Below, piece after piece: positions 10,052 to 21,700 of a stretch of 64,000 nucleotides of DNA. The stretch comes from Dioscorea cayenensis subsp. rotundata. Lineage: Eukaryota; Streptophyta; Magnoliopsida; Dioscoreales; Dioscoreaceae. The first letter of the stretch is position 1. Every line of letters starts with the position of its first letter. The stretch is taken from the NCBI RefSeq assembly GCF_009730915.1, contig NC_052483.1, forward strand, positions 682,001-746,000. The letters run 5' to 3'. The notes beneath the pieces were generated by a model that had not been told where the DNA came from, made no database searches, and saw only the letters and a list, made by a program, of their open reading frames with translations. The position numbers and the translations under genes are program-made.

Positions 10052-13000
10052 TCAAACTTCCCTCTTGGCAAAGTCTTTTTCAACATGTCGAGCACCATTG
10101 TCATCCCAGATGAACTTTAGCCAACTCCAACAATTTCGCGATCCAATGCATCTCGTATCCAATGATACCCTCACATCAATGTGTTTTGAGCGGAATGAAA
10201 GGTTTGATTCTTGGCAAGATAAACCGCGACTCGTGACTATCACAATATAAGATGTACCTCTCTTGTGTATAGCCAAGCTCAAGCAAGAACTTTTTAAGCC
10301 AAAGAAATTCCTTGCAGGCTTCTGTGATGGCAATGAACTCTGCCTCAGTTGTGGATAATGCAACACACTTTTGCAATCTAGACTGCCAAGCCACAACTCC
10401 CCCGCAAACTTGATCAAATACCCAAGTGGACTTTCTAGAATCAACGTCTCGACCATATCGAATCTGTAGTAACCGAGCAAGCACAAGCTTCTCACCACCA
10501 AAACAAAGATTTAAGTCTGAAGTTCTCTTAAGATACCTCATAATCCATTTCACTGCATTCCAATGCTCTCTACCTGGATTTGAGAGAAATCTGCTAACAT
10601 TGCTAACAGTATAAGCAATGTCAGGTCTAGTACACACCATGGCATACATTAAACTCCAACAGCAGATGCATAAGGAACACTTTCCATGTCAACCTTCTCG
10701 GTCTCAATTGAAGGACTCTGACTAACACTCAGTTTGAAATGTGCAACTAGAGGAGTGCTTACAGACTTAGACATTCCCATGTTGAACCTCTCCAGCACCT
10801 TCTCAATATATTTCTTTTGAGACATCCAAAGCTTCTTCTCTTTTCTATCACGCACAATACTAATACCCAATATCTGCTTTGCTAATCCCAAATCTTTCAT
10901 AGCAAATGAGTTGTCGAGTTGCTTCTTTTAACTCGTCAATTTTTAGAAAAATCTTTCCCAACAATAAGTATGTCATCAACATACAATAGCAAGATAATAA
11001 AATCACCATCAAACGAACTTGCTTTACAAAAGACACAATGATCGAAGTAGTCTTTTTATAGCCTTGCTCAATCATAACCGATTCAAACTTCTTATACTAT
11101 TGTCGTGGAGCTTGTTTCAAGCCATACAAACTTTTTTTCAACAGACACACATGATTTTCTTTGCCTTGCACCCTGAAACCCTCAGGTTGTTCCATATAAA
11201 TTTTCTCCTCCAAATTACCATGGAGAAATGCAGTTTTGACATCCATTTGCTCAACTTCCAAATCTAGAGTTGCAGCTAAACCCAACACAGTTCTAATAGA
11301 TGTCATTTTCACAACAGGTGAGAAAATCTCATCAAAGTCGATCCCCTTTCTTTGACTAAAACCTTTCACCACCAATCTAGCTTTATATCTAGGAGATGCT
11401 AAATTTCCTTCATATTTCACCCTGTAAATCCATCTATTCTTTAAGGCCCTTTTGCCTTTACGCAACTTGACTATATCAAATGTATGATTGTCATCTAAGG
11501 ATTTCATTTCATCTTCCATTACATGAATCAATTTCTATCACTTTCTATGGCCTCTTTTGTAATTCTCTGGTTCTCCCCATGATCAAGGTCACATACTCAT
11601 CGGATGGATATCACGGTGGACACATGTCTCTCTCTCATTAGACCTTCTAAGTGGAACTTGAGGTGGATCTTCGAGGTTCATCTTCATGTTGCTTTCGAGT
11701 TGTATCTGCACATCCATTCTTGGAACATCTAATTCATCTCCAAGCTGCTGATCATCATTATGAACATCAATATCAACTGTCTCTAGATTTGGTGTAACAT
11801 GAGCGGCTCTGCATTAATTAACTCATAAGTCTTCAAGGGATCTTTACGCCCCACCTTATCAATGTCATCAAGCATTTGGTTTTCCATGAATACCACATCA
11901 CGGCTTCTAACCAGCTTCTTCTTCACTGGATCATACAATCTATACCCAAACTCATCATTATGACCATAGCCCACGAAGATACACTGTCTAGTCTTCTCAT
12001 CAAGCTTAGACCTCTCATTTTTGGAATATGAAAAATGTTTTTGCAGACCAAAAAGCTCTTAAGTGGTCATAGGAAACATCCTTTTCCAAAACCATACTTT
12101 ATCTGGCACATCACCTTTCAAGGCCACAACAGGACTAAGATTGATCACATATCGTCTGCGCACACAATGCCTCACCCCAAAACATTTGAGGTAACTTTGC
12201 TTTCGAAAGCATGCATCTAACTCTTTCCATCAATGTTACTTCATTCTCTGCCTCGGACCATTAGTGAGGAGTTTTTGGGAGGTGTCTTCTCGTGGGTCTC
12301 GATTCCGTGTTGTCTACGATATGCATCAAAAGATCCACTAATACTCACCACTCGTTATCACTCCCGATACATTTGAGCTTCTTACCGGATCTGTCTTTCA
12401 ACCAAGGCATGGTATTCCTACGAATTTTTCAATCACCTGATCTTTGGTCTTCAAAGCATAGACCCAAAGTTTCCTGGAATGATCATCAATGAATGTTAGA
12501 AAATATAAGGCGCCACCATAAGATTTTACCTTTATAGGTCCACAAACATCTGAATGTACTAACTCAAGCAACTCGACTTCCTTGAAGAGGATGCTTCTTA
12601 AAAGGTTACCATGCTTTGTTTTTCCCGCCATACGGTGAGAACATCTCTCTAACTCTCGCATTCTTCAATCACGGAAGCACATTCTTTTTAGCCAAGCTAG
12701 ACAGTCCTTTTTCACTAATATGACCAAGTCTTTTGTGCCACAAGTAAGATGCCTCCATATCTACTGCATTCACATCATCACTAGGAACAACACCTTTCAA
12801 CCAATACAACTTAGAATCTTTATTTCCACGGGCTACAACCATGTTTCCTTTGGTAAATTTTCATTTTCCACCACCAAAGCGAGTTGTCATATCCAGTCAT
12901 CATCAAGTCTGCTAGCCCGAAAATAAAATTCAAGCAAACATCAGGAGCATACCTTACATCTTTTAGAAGTAGCTTCATACCCATGGTAGTTTGTAGACAC

Positions 13001-13864
13001 ACATCTCCAATACCAGCCACCTTTGCAATGCCATTGTTACCCATCTTCAATGAGCCAAAATCTCCAGATTTGAAAGATGTGAAGAATTCCTTCCTTGGCG
13101 TCACATGCAAAGTAGCACCACTATCCACAACCCAGCTTAACTCATCGGATACAATGTTGATTATATCGGTCTCGATGAGTAAAGACCAAATCATCGAAGT
13201 AGCGATGAGATCTGAGAATCACCATCTTGATCCTTCTTCTCACGCTTGCCCTTTCCCTTGTTTTCTCGCTTCCATTTGAAACAATTCCTTTTTATGTGCC
13301 CCCATTTTGTGACAATAATGGCATTCAACATCCTTGTGTCCGGACTTGGACTTGCTATCGCTTTTTATCTCTACCTTTTCGATTTCTATGAAGATTTCTC
13401 CCCGATCTTCATGAGCGAGAACCTCCGTTGAGAAGAAGAACATTGAACCTTCTTTTCTCATCTCCTCATTAAGAGTACTACTCTTACCTGACTTTAGAGA
13501 CACCACACCACCGGAGCGAAATTTATTATTGAGACCCGAAATGTCTCCCATGTCTCGGTAGTGTGTTCAACGACGAAAGTCCAAGAATTTCATCCTCAAA
13601 TTTAATACTCATCCCCGACAAACCCGATCGAAAGCCCCTAAAAACATTCAAGTGATCCGATATGGAAGTTCCCTCTTTATATCTCAAATTCATCATGGAA
13701 TTCAACAAAATCTGACTTGTTGTTTCCCGACTTTGAAGCATACAAAGACTCAATCTTCTCCCACAATTTTTGGCTTGGATCTCATTAGCAATATGATTGT
13801 AAAACATTATCATCAACATATTGCCGAATAAACCCATCAAACTTGTTGATCCGCAAATGCCCAT
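10052..13864 (-). pseudogene. Copia element 2 gag-pol remnant
   Basis: Read on the minus strand. Gag-like segments lie at 13864-13240, including a partial CCHC knuckle (CHYCHKMGAHKKELF, with its last cysteine missing). Protease (13194-12820) has WVVDSGATLHVTP. Integrase (12661-12398) has ELVHSDVCGPI and FIDDHSRKLWVY; its second half (12400-12030) is a patchwork of frames in which family-like pieces such as MERVRCMLSKAKLP can still be read. A C-terminal integrase piece (RSRDVVFMENQ) is at 11974-11783. Reverse transcriptase pieces lie at 11531-10649, including MDVKTAFLHGNLEEKIY and a YVDD motif near 10975 in another frame. RNase H (10649-10176) has CVALSTTEAEFIAI. It is clearly broken in many places. 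Confidence 0.9.
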
Positions 13865-14081
13865 TCTTCATCGATTTTTGAATCTGGCTTCTTTCAGACA
13901 AACACACGTAAGTGCATATTTTTGACAAAACAACAAATTTTTTTCATTTTTCCCTTTCCAAAGATGATAATTGCTTCCATTCAAAACTAATCATCCCCAT
14001 CTTTGTATTTGCCTCCATCTTTCAAGCAAGAAAACCACTATGATCACAAAGATTGAGAACCTAGCTCTGATACCACTCTGA

Positions 14082-14430
14082 TGGGAATTAAGCAACAATC
14101 TCAATAGATTGTAAACAAATAAACAATCCCGACATTTGCTGAGATGAATGAGGCAACCTAACAAGACCAAAATTGCAATCACACAAAAACACCAAATTTT
14201 TACGTGAAAACCCCTTAAATCAAGGGTGAAAAAAACCACGGGTCGATCTTGACCAATCCAAGCTCCACTATGATCAAATTCAAGGTACAAGAGAGTCTCA
14301 AGAATGAGCATAAATCAGAAAAAAAAAATACAACTTTACCAAAATAATAGCTAAGACAAGCTATATTGGAAACAAAAGCAATATTCTGTAGCTTCTGTTC
14401 TGACCCTCATATCTTGAGCTAGGAGAAACC
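14082..14430 (-). repeat. 5' LTR of Copia element 2 (truncated)
   Basis: Matches the left LTR from its first base to about 14430, with scattered substitutions and a few single-base length differences. It then changes to unrelated sequence. About 280 bp of the LTR are missing. Confidence 0.85.
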
Positions 14431-17400
14431 AAGAGCCACCAAGTATCTACCAAGCTTAAACTTTCTTGAATTATCCACAATCAAATATTTGGAGTCTAAT
14501 CATCAAAATTGCTTAAATCTTCCTAAACACTATAGTATGATCCTTTACATCTTTTTGCTTGTAGCATTACATCAATGGAGCTTAATTCACCTTCCAAGTA
14601 CATAATGATTCTCTAAATTGACCATTAATTCACTAAAATCAATACAAATGAACACACGAAGATGTCAAATATATCATTCAGAGCCTCTTCTTAGTTTCAA
14701 GAAAACCAAAGAAAAGTATCGAATTACAAGAATTTTGCTCCTCAAAAAAAATTTCAATCATTATCTTGCCACTCAAAGTACCAAATACTACCCAACAAAA
14801 CAAGCAAAGGGCAGGAACATGCACACATTAACCTCTGGGAAATTTTTTTTTTATAGCAATATTTAACTTGTCAAACATCATAATTCCTCTTCAAATAAAT
14901 TTAGACTCACCAACCTACAATGTGATCAAGTTCCATAATATTCTTAGCCTATCTCAAATTATAGCATCAACATGAAATTCACCAAATTTTTGTACATTTA
15001 AACTTCAGCCTGCTTTTACCAAATCATGAATATCATCCAACACATACATCCAATTATAGAGAAATTTTATAGACATGTGGCTAAGATCACAACAAATGTT
15101 CTTTGTATTCTGTACTTTGGCCAATTCAACCTCGAAAATCATAAAAATACAATTCTTTTATCATGTCTTGCACAATAACAACATCCAAGAAGGGTCTACT
15201 TAAGCGAACATATTTCATCGGTTGTAAATCCAATAACTTCAAAAATTTACAGGTGATTAGCTATGGAAAAGTGATAAAATTTTCTAGTTGTAACCTTCTC
15301 CAAATTCTATTTCTAAGTCTTTGAATTTAGGGCATAATTTCAGGAAACTCAAATCAAAATCTTGAAAGTCACAATTCTTATGCTTCAATATACAACCATA
15401 CAAGAGCTTAACTCTAATCATTTTTTTTTCTAATCATACTAAAAATTTGAAATCCTTTTATTCTCTTCAGACCAAATGGCCAAGTCAAATAAAATAAAAC
15501 ACAATACAATCCTACAAGATCCGATCACAAATTTCAACAAAAGTAAGAGTTTTTCATCAATTCAAAATATCAAAATCAAACACTCAAATCCTTACATGCA
15601 ACTTCCGACAACGAAATGAAAAGAGAAAAATGATTATCGAACACACTAATATTATCAAAATTTTACTAAAGCTCTGATACCACTAAATTTGTCACGCCCC
15701 GAACCCAGTTTTATGGAATCGGGACGCTGACAAACGGCCGTACACCTACAAGGCCGAAACCAAGTAGGCATACAAGGCCTCAAATCCTAATCCAAAACAG
15801 AACAATGAATCAAACTCAGTGGATTGTAATAAAAATATAAACTTATTCAAATAAAACCTAGGCCCACAACAATCGGGACTTATTACAAGCTAAATAAAAC
15901 GGCGATGGCCCAACGATCCTTGCTAAGCTATCTGCCACTGACCTCTACTCCTGATCTGAAAAAAAATATCAACAAAATTTATGAGCTTGACAGCCCAGTA
16001 AGCACCCACTAAAAATATAGGGATCAATTATACAAAATCATAATTTATCAAAATGAGAAAATCGGAAACCAGAATTATTTCAAGCAAACAAAGATATCAA
16101 AACTGAGCATATAGGTCCCCCAAACAACTATTGCCAAAACAAAATCACAAAATTCATATATTTACCCTCGGTGACCCGAGACAAAATTTATCAAAAACCA
16201 TATTTTTTTACCCTCGATGACACGAGCCAAAAATTATCAAAGGTCGATATTCTTCACCGACGGCAAAGCGATGGGAAAGTATAGTTTCTATAACAAAATA
16301 CATGTCGATCACGTGCCAGTTGTTTAACCCTCCCAATGATGAGGGTTATTGCATAGTTAATTGGGGACTAGTTTCTATGTCAAAATACGGCATATTCACA
16401 AAACGATGAACTAACAAAAATTCAAAATAAGCAAAGTACAAGAATTTTACAGAATAACATGATCCCAATTTTTGTCATATCAAAAATACACCAGTTAATG
16501 GAATACAAACATGAACAGTATAATAAATAAATAATTCAAAAATATATATGTCAAAAATAATCAGTAATTTTTCTTTTAAAAAAATTCCAAAAGTTCACAA
16601 AACTTGAATTTTCAAGTATATACATATAATAGGGTTTATATGTGAGATACTTACCTGATTAACGCCCAAAAATACTCTCAAACCTTACACCTTTGGCATG
16701 TCCTATATTTGGGAAGAGATCCTATTAGCTTTAAATAGCAAAATCGAGGCTAACAAACAATAGCATATTAAAAAGATTTTCAAAAGGGTACAAATGCAAA
16801 AATTTCAAACTATTATTCTACACCCCCAAATATTGATTATTGTGAGGGTACAATAGCAATTACCCACTCTAAGAGTCAAATCAATAATTCCAACATGATC
16901 AATGAGTACTAAAACCCTCAAAACTTCACTCACACTTTTCCAAATCATAAATTTAAAAATTATGGGAATAATAGACACCTAACACTATAACATAGCCGAA
17001 ATTCACATAATTTAGAGTACTACTCAATTTATAACATTCAATTGAATCTCTAACTATTTCTGCAAAATTATAATTCAGACATATACTATTAAAATATGCA
17101 TATCTCTTAACCTACAACTCCAAACTTAATGAAATTTTACTGACAATCAGACAACTCAAAAATTAACGACTTTCTTATTTTTCACCTTATCTAATTCAAT
17201 ATCTATTATCATCAAAATTGGCCATGATTCTTCAAGTTCTGTACAGAAATATCATCCGAGACAATTATACTAAAAATGCTATATCTCACAGACTACAGAT
17301 GCAATAAATCTGAAATTTTGCAGGTATTTAGGTAACATCAAAATATACAACTTTCATATTTTACTCTCCTCCAAATTCTTCATCTAAGATCTCTAAAATT

Positions 17401-18054
17401 GGAGAGGGATTTCTGCTATTGTCAAAAACGAAAATCTGAAACCTCTCAAATTAAATCAACTAACAATTCCTTTCTCATGGCGAAAGATTATACCTCAATC
17501 AACTATACTTCACATTACATCAAATATATCATGCAAAATCTCATCCTTGAGATGTGATTAAATCTATACAAGCATCACGGTCAAAGATCCTAAGAATATG
17601 CTTAGGTGCATACATCAAAAGAGAAACAAAACTCCTTCAAATTACAAATTGGGAACAAACCCTAGAAACTCAAGGGCTAAATCTAAGGATTAAAGGTGAA
17701 TCACAAATAAGAACAAATTTTAGGGTTTCAGAAAGAAAGAAATCTAGAGCCAACCGACATCAATAATAATCATTAATTATGCAACAAGCTCAAAGATCCT
17801 ACCTTGAAAGAAGCAAAACAACTCTCAATAAGAAGATCCACTCGTCCTTGCCGCCGGCACCACCATGAAGTAAAGGAAAAGAGGGCTAGGGTTTTTTTTT
17901 TTTATAAGAGGTCATGGCGGTGGAGCTGCAATCATATCGTGATATTTGGTAACCGTAAGGATAAGAACAAGGGTTTTAAAATCTTATAAATCAATGGCTC
18001 TGATTGAAAAAGCTTGCATTGACGGCTAGGATCTAATTTAAGGGGTGGGGCTCA
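14431..18054 (-). mobile_element. Remnant of a non-coding LTR retrotransposon (LARD-like), one LTR plus part of the interior
   Basis: At 15672-15683 is gctctgatacca, the complement of an initiator-methionine tRNA primer binding site, and six bases later an LTR opens with tgtcacgccccgaaccc. The element therefore lies on the minus strand with its 5' LTR on the right. The interior still present (14431-15689) is AT-rich and has no recognisable gag or pol. Either this is a large retrotransposon derivative without coding capacity, or the coding part was deleted when it fused with the truncated Copia 2 LTR. The opening bases and length of the LTR resemble plant Ty3/Gypsy LTRs, but with no protein I cannot assign a superfamily. 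Confidence 0.65.
15690..18054 (-). repeat. Long LTR (about 2.4 kb) of the LARD-like element
   Basis: The inner border (tgtcacgcccc, 15690) is fixed by the adjacent primer binding site. The outer border is inferred: ..ggggctca ends at 18054, directly before the frame of the DAYSLEEPER-like C-terminus resumes. Within it are two imperfect copies of taccctcggtgacccgagac near 16165-16235. Small open frames (for example at 17554-17989) look incidental. Confidence 0.55.
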
Positions 18055-18238
18055 CAATTCCAATGTCCATGGTCGGTCCAGGTTGCTCCATATTTGGTGC
18101 AGGGACAGGAAACAAGGTTCTCGATGAGTATAGGAGTTCATTGCGTCCTCAAATTGTGGAGGCACTTTTTCCGTGCAAAAGGATTGGCTTCAATTTTTCC
18201 TCGCCATGACCGAGTCACCATCTACGACCAGTAGTTAA
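18055..18238 (+). pseudogene. C-terminal fragment of the DAYSLEEPER-like gene
   Basis: Codons from 18055 read IPMSMVGPGCSIFGAGTG, then NKVLDEYRSSLRPQIVEAL, the hAT dimerisation-domain end typical of DAYSLEEPER-type proteins. The following KDWLQFF segment is in a shifted frame (one extra base in an A run near 18177-18180), and the family-like stop is at 18236-18238. The order and strand match the fragments at 3966 and 9253, so this is the distal end of the same gene. Roughly 1.2 kb of coding sequence between residue ~230 and here is missing. Confidence 0.8.
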
Positions 18239-18599
18239 GATGGAACACTAGCCTGTTGTGGATCATTCATTTACTTTCTTTTTTTATTTAAACTGTATCC
18301 CAAGTCCAATTCCATCCAAGTGCATTTTCTATATTATGTGGTGATCTTTGTGTTGTGCCTGTATATGTCCGAGTGATGTCTTTCTGCTCGAGGGTACATA
18401 GGTTTTTAGTTTCCGACAATTACGCTCTTTCGCAAGGGCCTTTCATTTGGAAATTTTTATCCGTCATTGTTCTATGATGGCCCCAGGACTCTTTTCTCGA
18501 GGAAAGTAACTTTTTAACTTCAGATTCTCATAAATTAAGTGATTGATTGGTGGCGTTGTGCCAGTGTGTGATGACAACTAGGGGTGTAAATGATACACC

Positions 18600-18745
18600 T
18601 CTACTCGCAAGCTACTCGGGCTCGACTCGGTGAAAACTCGAACTCGACTCGGTCATGGTCGAGCCGAGCTCGAGTTCGAGTAGCTCGAGTAGTCGAGCGA
18701 GCCGAGTTCGAGTAGTTAGATACTTGGCTCGAGTGCTCGCGAGCC
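18600..18745. repeat. Left subterminal TCGAG-rich array of the hAT element
   Basis: About 145 bp made of repeated ctcgag, gagctcgag, ctcgactcgg and tcgagtagctcgag motifs in both orientations. Subterminal short repeats are the known transposase-binding sites of Ac-type hAT elements, so this array is probably where the encoded BED-finger protein binds. A TA microsatellite follows at about 18760-18781. Confidence 0.8.
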
Positions 18746-18837
18746 TAATCGAGTAGTGACTATATATATATATATATATAATATTTATTATATAATTACC
18801 ATTATATCTTTTTAAAGTTAAAATATTAATATTTTTT

Positions 18838-19900
18838 AACAAAACAAAATTTTCTCTCATTCTCACGAATGAGAAAGAGAATTGAGCCCGTAACTCAGCC
18901 GCCCCATCATCCCCATCCTAGCCTAATTCATCCCATCCTTCAACCCTAAACGCCGTCAGCCCGTCACCGGCGGTGAGGTGCCAAACCAAGTAGTGAGCTT
19001 GCAAATTCCCGAAACGCCATTACTGCTTCCTCTTTCTCGCTCTTCGTCTCCATTTTCGCATCTCCGATAAAAATTTGAAATCCTTGATCTCCATCAATGC
19101 CATCTCTGGTGATCCTCTTCAGACTCGTGTCTCGGGCGGATGCTTCATCGATCTCATCGGCATTCGCGGAGAGGAAGTCCCAGCTCGAGATCGCCAAGAG
19201 GCAAGCCGTGGTTTATTCTCTCTACGCCCCTAAAATCAAGAGCGTCATGGAGATTGAGAACCTCTGATGGATTCGGGTGAGAAAAGTCGGAGTTTTTATT
19301 GTTTGTTACTTGAATTGTCAACTGATGAAAGCTTTTGATGAGGTGCCATGTTGAGAAAGATCATCTTCTTATTGTGATTGTAGTTTTGTGTTGTGTGTAT
19401 CCATTTGGAGAAACTGAAAAGTAAATTTGGATTGTGAATTGTGGCTATCTTGATGAAATTTTATTCTATGTGTGAAACCTTGGTGGAACAAACATTGCAA
19501 TGTCACACCGGGCGAGGAATCGAGCATTTTTCATATCATATTCAACGATACGTCGATGTCTACACCGATGAAGCTGGGCAACTTCTTGCTGTACCCACCG
19601 AGGCATGGCTTCATGTGCCTTTTGATATTAAAAATCATGCCACATCATGTGAAGGTATAATTATTTTTCCCTCACTCATAACTTGCTCATTTGATAGTAC
19701 TGACCCATGCACTCCAACTCATGACTCATGAGCAAATTTCAAGCTCGATTCTCTATCATGATTTATAATTCAAATTTTCAGTTCTTATTTTTTGTTTTTA
19801 ATCTTATAATGCAGGTTCCTTCAAGTCTTCTTAAAACACGAGAACATAGCCAAGCACTACTCGTCAAGTATCGTCTGCGTTGAGTAATTCAGGTTAGCTT
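18838..19900. other. GC-rich exon-like block inside the hAT element, possible captured host sequence
   Basis: Within the AT-rich element, 18870-19280 is markedly GC-richer and has the look of a plant leader plus first exon. One plus frame (19098-19267) runs from an ATG through AERKSQLEIAKRQAVVYSLY to MEIENL before a stop. A second open stretch at 19441-19731 and a third after a possible acceptor (aatgcAG, about 19814) follow. I do not recognise the protein in any frame; a minus-strand frame at 18964-19197 is also open. It could be host gene fragments picked up by the transposon, or the transposase gene's own promoter and leader exons. Confidence 0.4.
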
Positions 19901-21565
19901 GGCTCATTGCTTTTCCTTGACTTCACGACGAATTTACAAATGGAAAACAAACTGCTTTTGTCTTGAGAGTGCTCCGCTTGCTGACATATTTTTCCATCTG
20001 CCAGTGAGCTTTTGCCTTCAAACATTTAGCATTGAAAATTCTATATTAGTCTCGTAAAACCGGGCGGTGGAATTAGTTGAATATTACGTCGTTTTTCACA
20101 TAGATAATTTTGTTGAGAAGCCAGCCACATCATCTGTTTCAACAAACAAATAATATCCTTTGCCTTCTCTTTCCTCCCCTTGTTTTTGTTTTATTTTTTT
20201 TATTTTTTATATTTGGGTGTTAATTTTATGTTTGTGTATATCCCTGACTTCTCTTAAATAGTGGGTGTTTATAGCTAACCGTTTATTGATAATCATTTGT
20301 TGCATTCATTTCATTTAATTTTATATAATTTAGAGTTGCTTAGATTGAATTTTTTATAAAATTATATTGACATTTTAAAGAATATGATTGAACTTGATTT
20401 ATCTGATTATTGGCTTCTGGGTAGAACAATGTGAAAAAGGTGGGCTTATTAACCAATCTTTAATAATTGAGACTAATTGTTTAATTATTACTATTATTTT
20501 AAATTTGAAAATTAGGTCTCTATTGAACTATTTTTATTTTAGTCACCAGGACTTAATTTATTCAGTTTTCAGTTTTAATATTATTTAGTTTGTTCAGATT
20601 TTAAAAATTAAAGCTAAAATATCTTTATTTTATATATTTTATTTATTTATTTATTTTTGACAAAGTGAATAAATCATCCACACATTTCAAAAATACTCCC
20701 CCCTTTTGATATATATGGGTATGGAAAATGGTGTCACTGTCACTCTTGTATTAAGGTGATGGTATGTTTTTCTATCACCTCTTTCTTATTAGAGTATATT
20801 TTAAAGAAAAGAAAAACAGTCATAGTGTATGAGACGGTATGTTTGTTGAAGGAACATATAACTAGACAAGATTCATTTCAACCTATGGTTAATTATTATT
20901 GTATTTACTCGAATATTTCACTTTCAAAGAATAGCAACATGACTCGATCATTAAAATTTGTCTTCTCATGTGATAACTTATTGGTATTTGGTACACAAAG
21001 GAACAAGATTGGAGACTGGCAATACTTCATTGTGTGTATTAAAATAATTAAAATAATTGTTAAAATAATTGTTATGTTATATATATTAATAATTTGTTAA
21101 AATAATTAATATATATATTAATAACTTATCAGTGTCTTACCGTATTAGAATAGAAATTTATTAAAATAATTATTATGTTATATATATATTAATAATTTGT
21201 TGATTATTATTTTTATTTATTGATTTATTTTGCATTTATTTGTTTTATGTCATCCTGATCATGATTTATTTATTTATTTTGCATTTATTTGATTCAACCA
21301 TTTGCTTGTTTTTTAAATAAAGGTAGTGGCTACAAATTAACAAGGTATTTTTGGTTTTATGTCATCACTAGTTCATTGTTTATTTTGCATTTATTTGATT
21401 CAAACCATTTGCTTGTTTTTTAAAAAAATTTAAAGTAGTGCTTTCATCCTTTGTGGTAGTGCTTTCATGTGCACAAACAAGTGGAGATTTGCAAAAAGGT
21501 GTTGAGCTTGCCTAATACAATAGGAGATTTGCACAAAAAGGTCGTACATCTTAACCATGCTATTA

Positions 21566-21700
21566 TTTGGTTGTTTATTGTGATAGGCAATATGTCATCA
21601 AAAAGGTTGATTTATTTTAGTAGTACATGTCTAATACAAAAAGGTTGATTTATTTATTTATTTGGTTGTTTATTGTGATAGGCAATATGTCATCAAGCAC
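21566..21700 (+). repeat. Tandem duplication across the transposase start region
   Basis: A segment reading tatttggttgtttattgtg, then ataggcaatatgtcatca, occurs at about 21565-21601 and again 95 bp later at 21660-21696. Each copy holds a possible splice acceptor (gatAG) and an ATG. Only the second ATG (21687) opens the transposase frame; the first meets a stop after 18 codons. Confidence 0.75.

Larger units (their letters stand above)
9360..14430 (-). mobile_element. Ty1/Copia LTR retrotransposon 2, right LTR truncated
   Basis: The left LTR (9360-9992) is complete: it starts tgggaattaag, ends cccaaca and is followed by a polypurine tract complement (tatctccccctc). The right LTR starts at 14082 with the same bases and follows the left copy for about 350 bp to near 14430, where similarity stops abruptly. 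On the minus strand the primer binding site TGGTATCAGAGC lies next to it (complement of gctctgatacca at 14065-14076). The LTR copies differ by many substitutions and small indels, so the element is clearly older than Copia 1. No target duplication can be tested because the right end is lost. Confidence 0.9.

Noticed and set aside
12230-12400. Apparent unrelated sequence in Copia 2
   Set aside because: It can be followed as a decayed integrase core in several frames of the minus strand.
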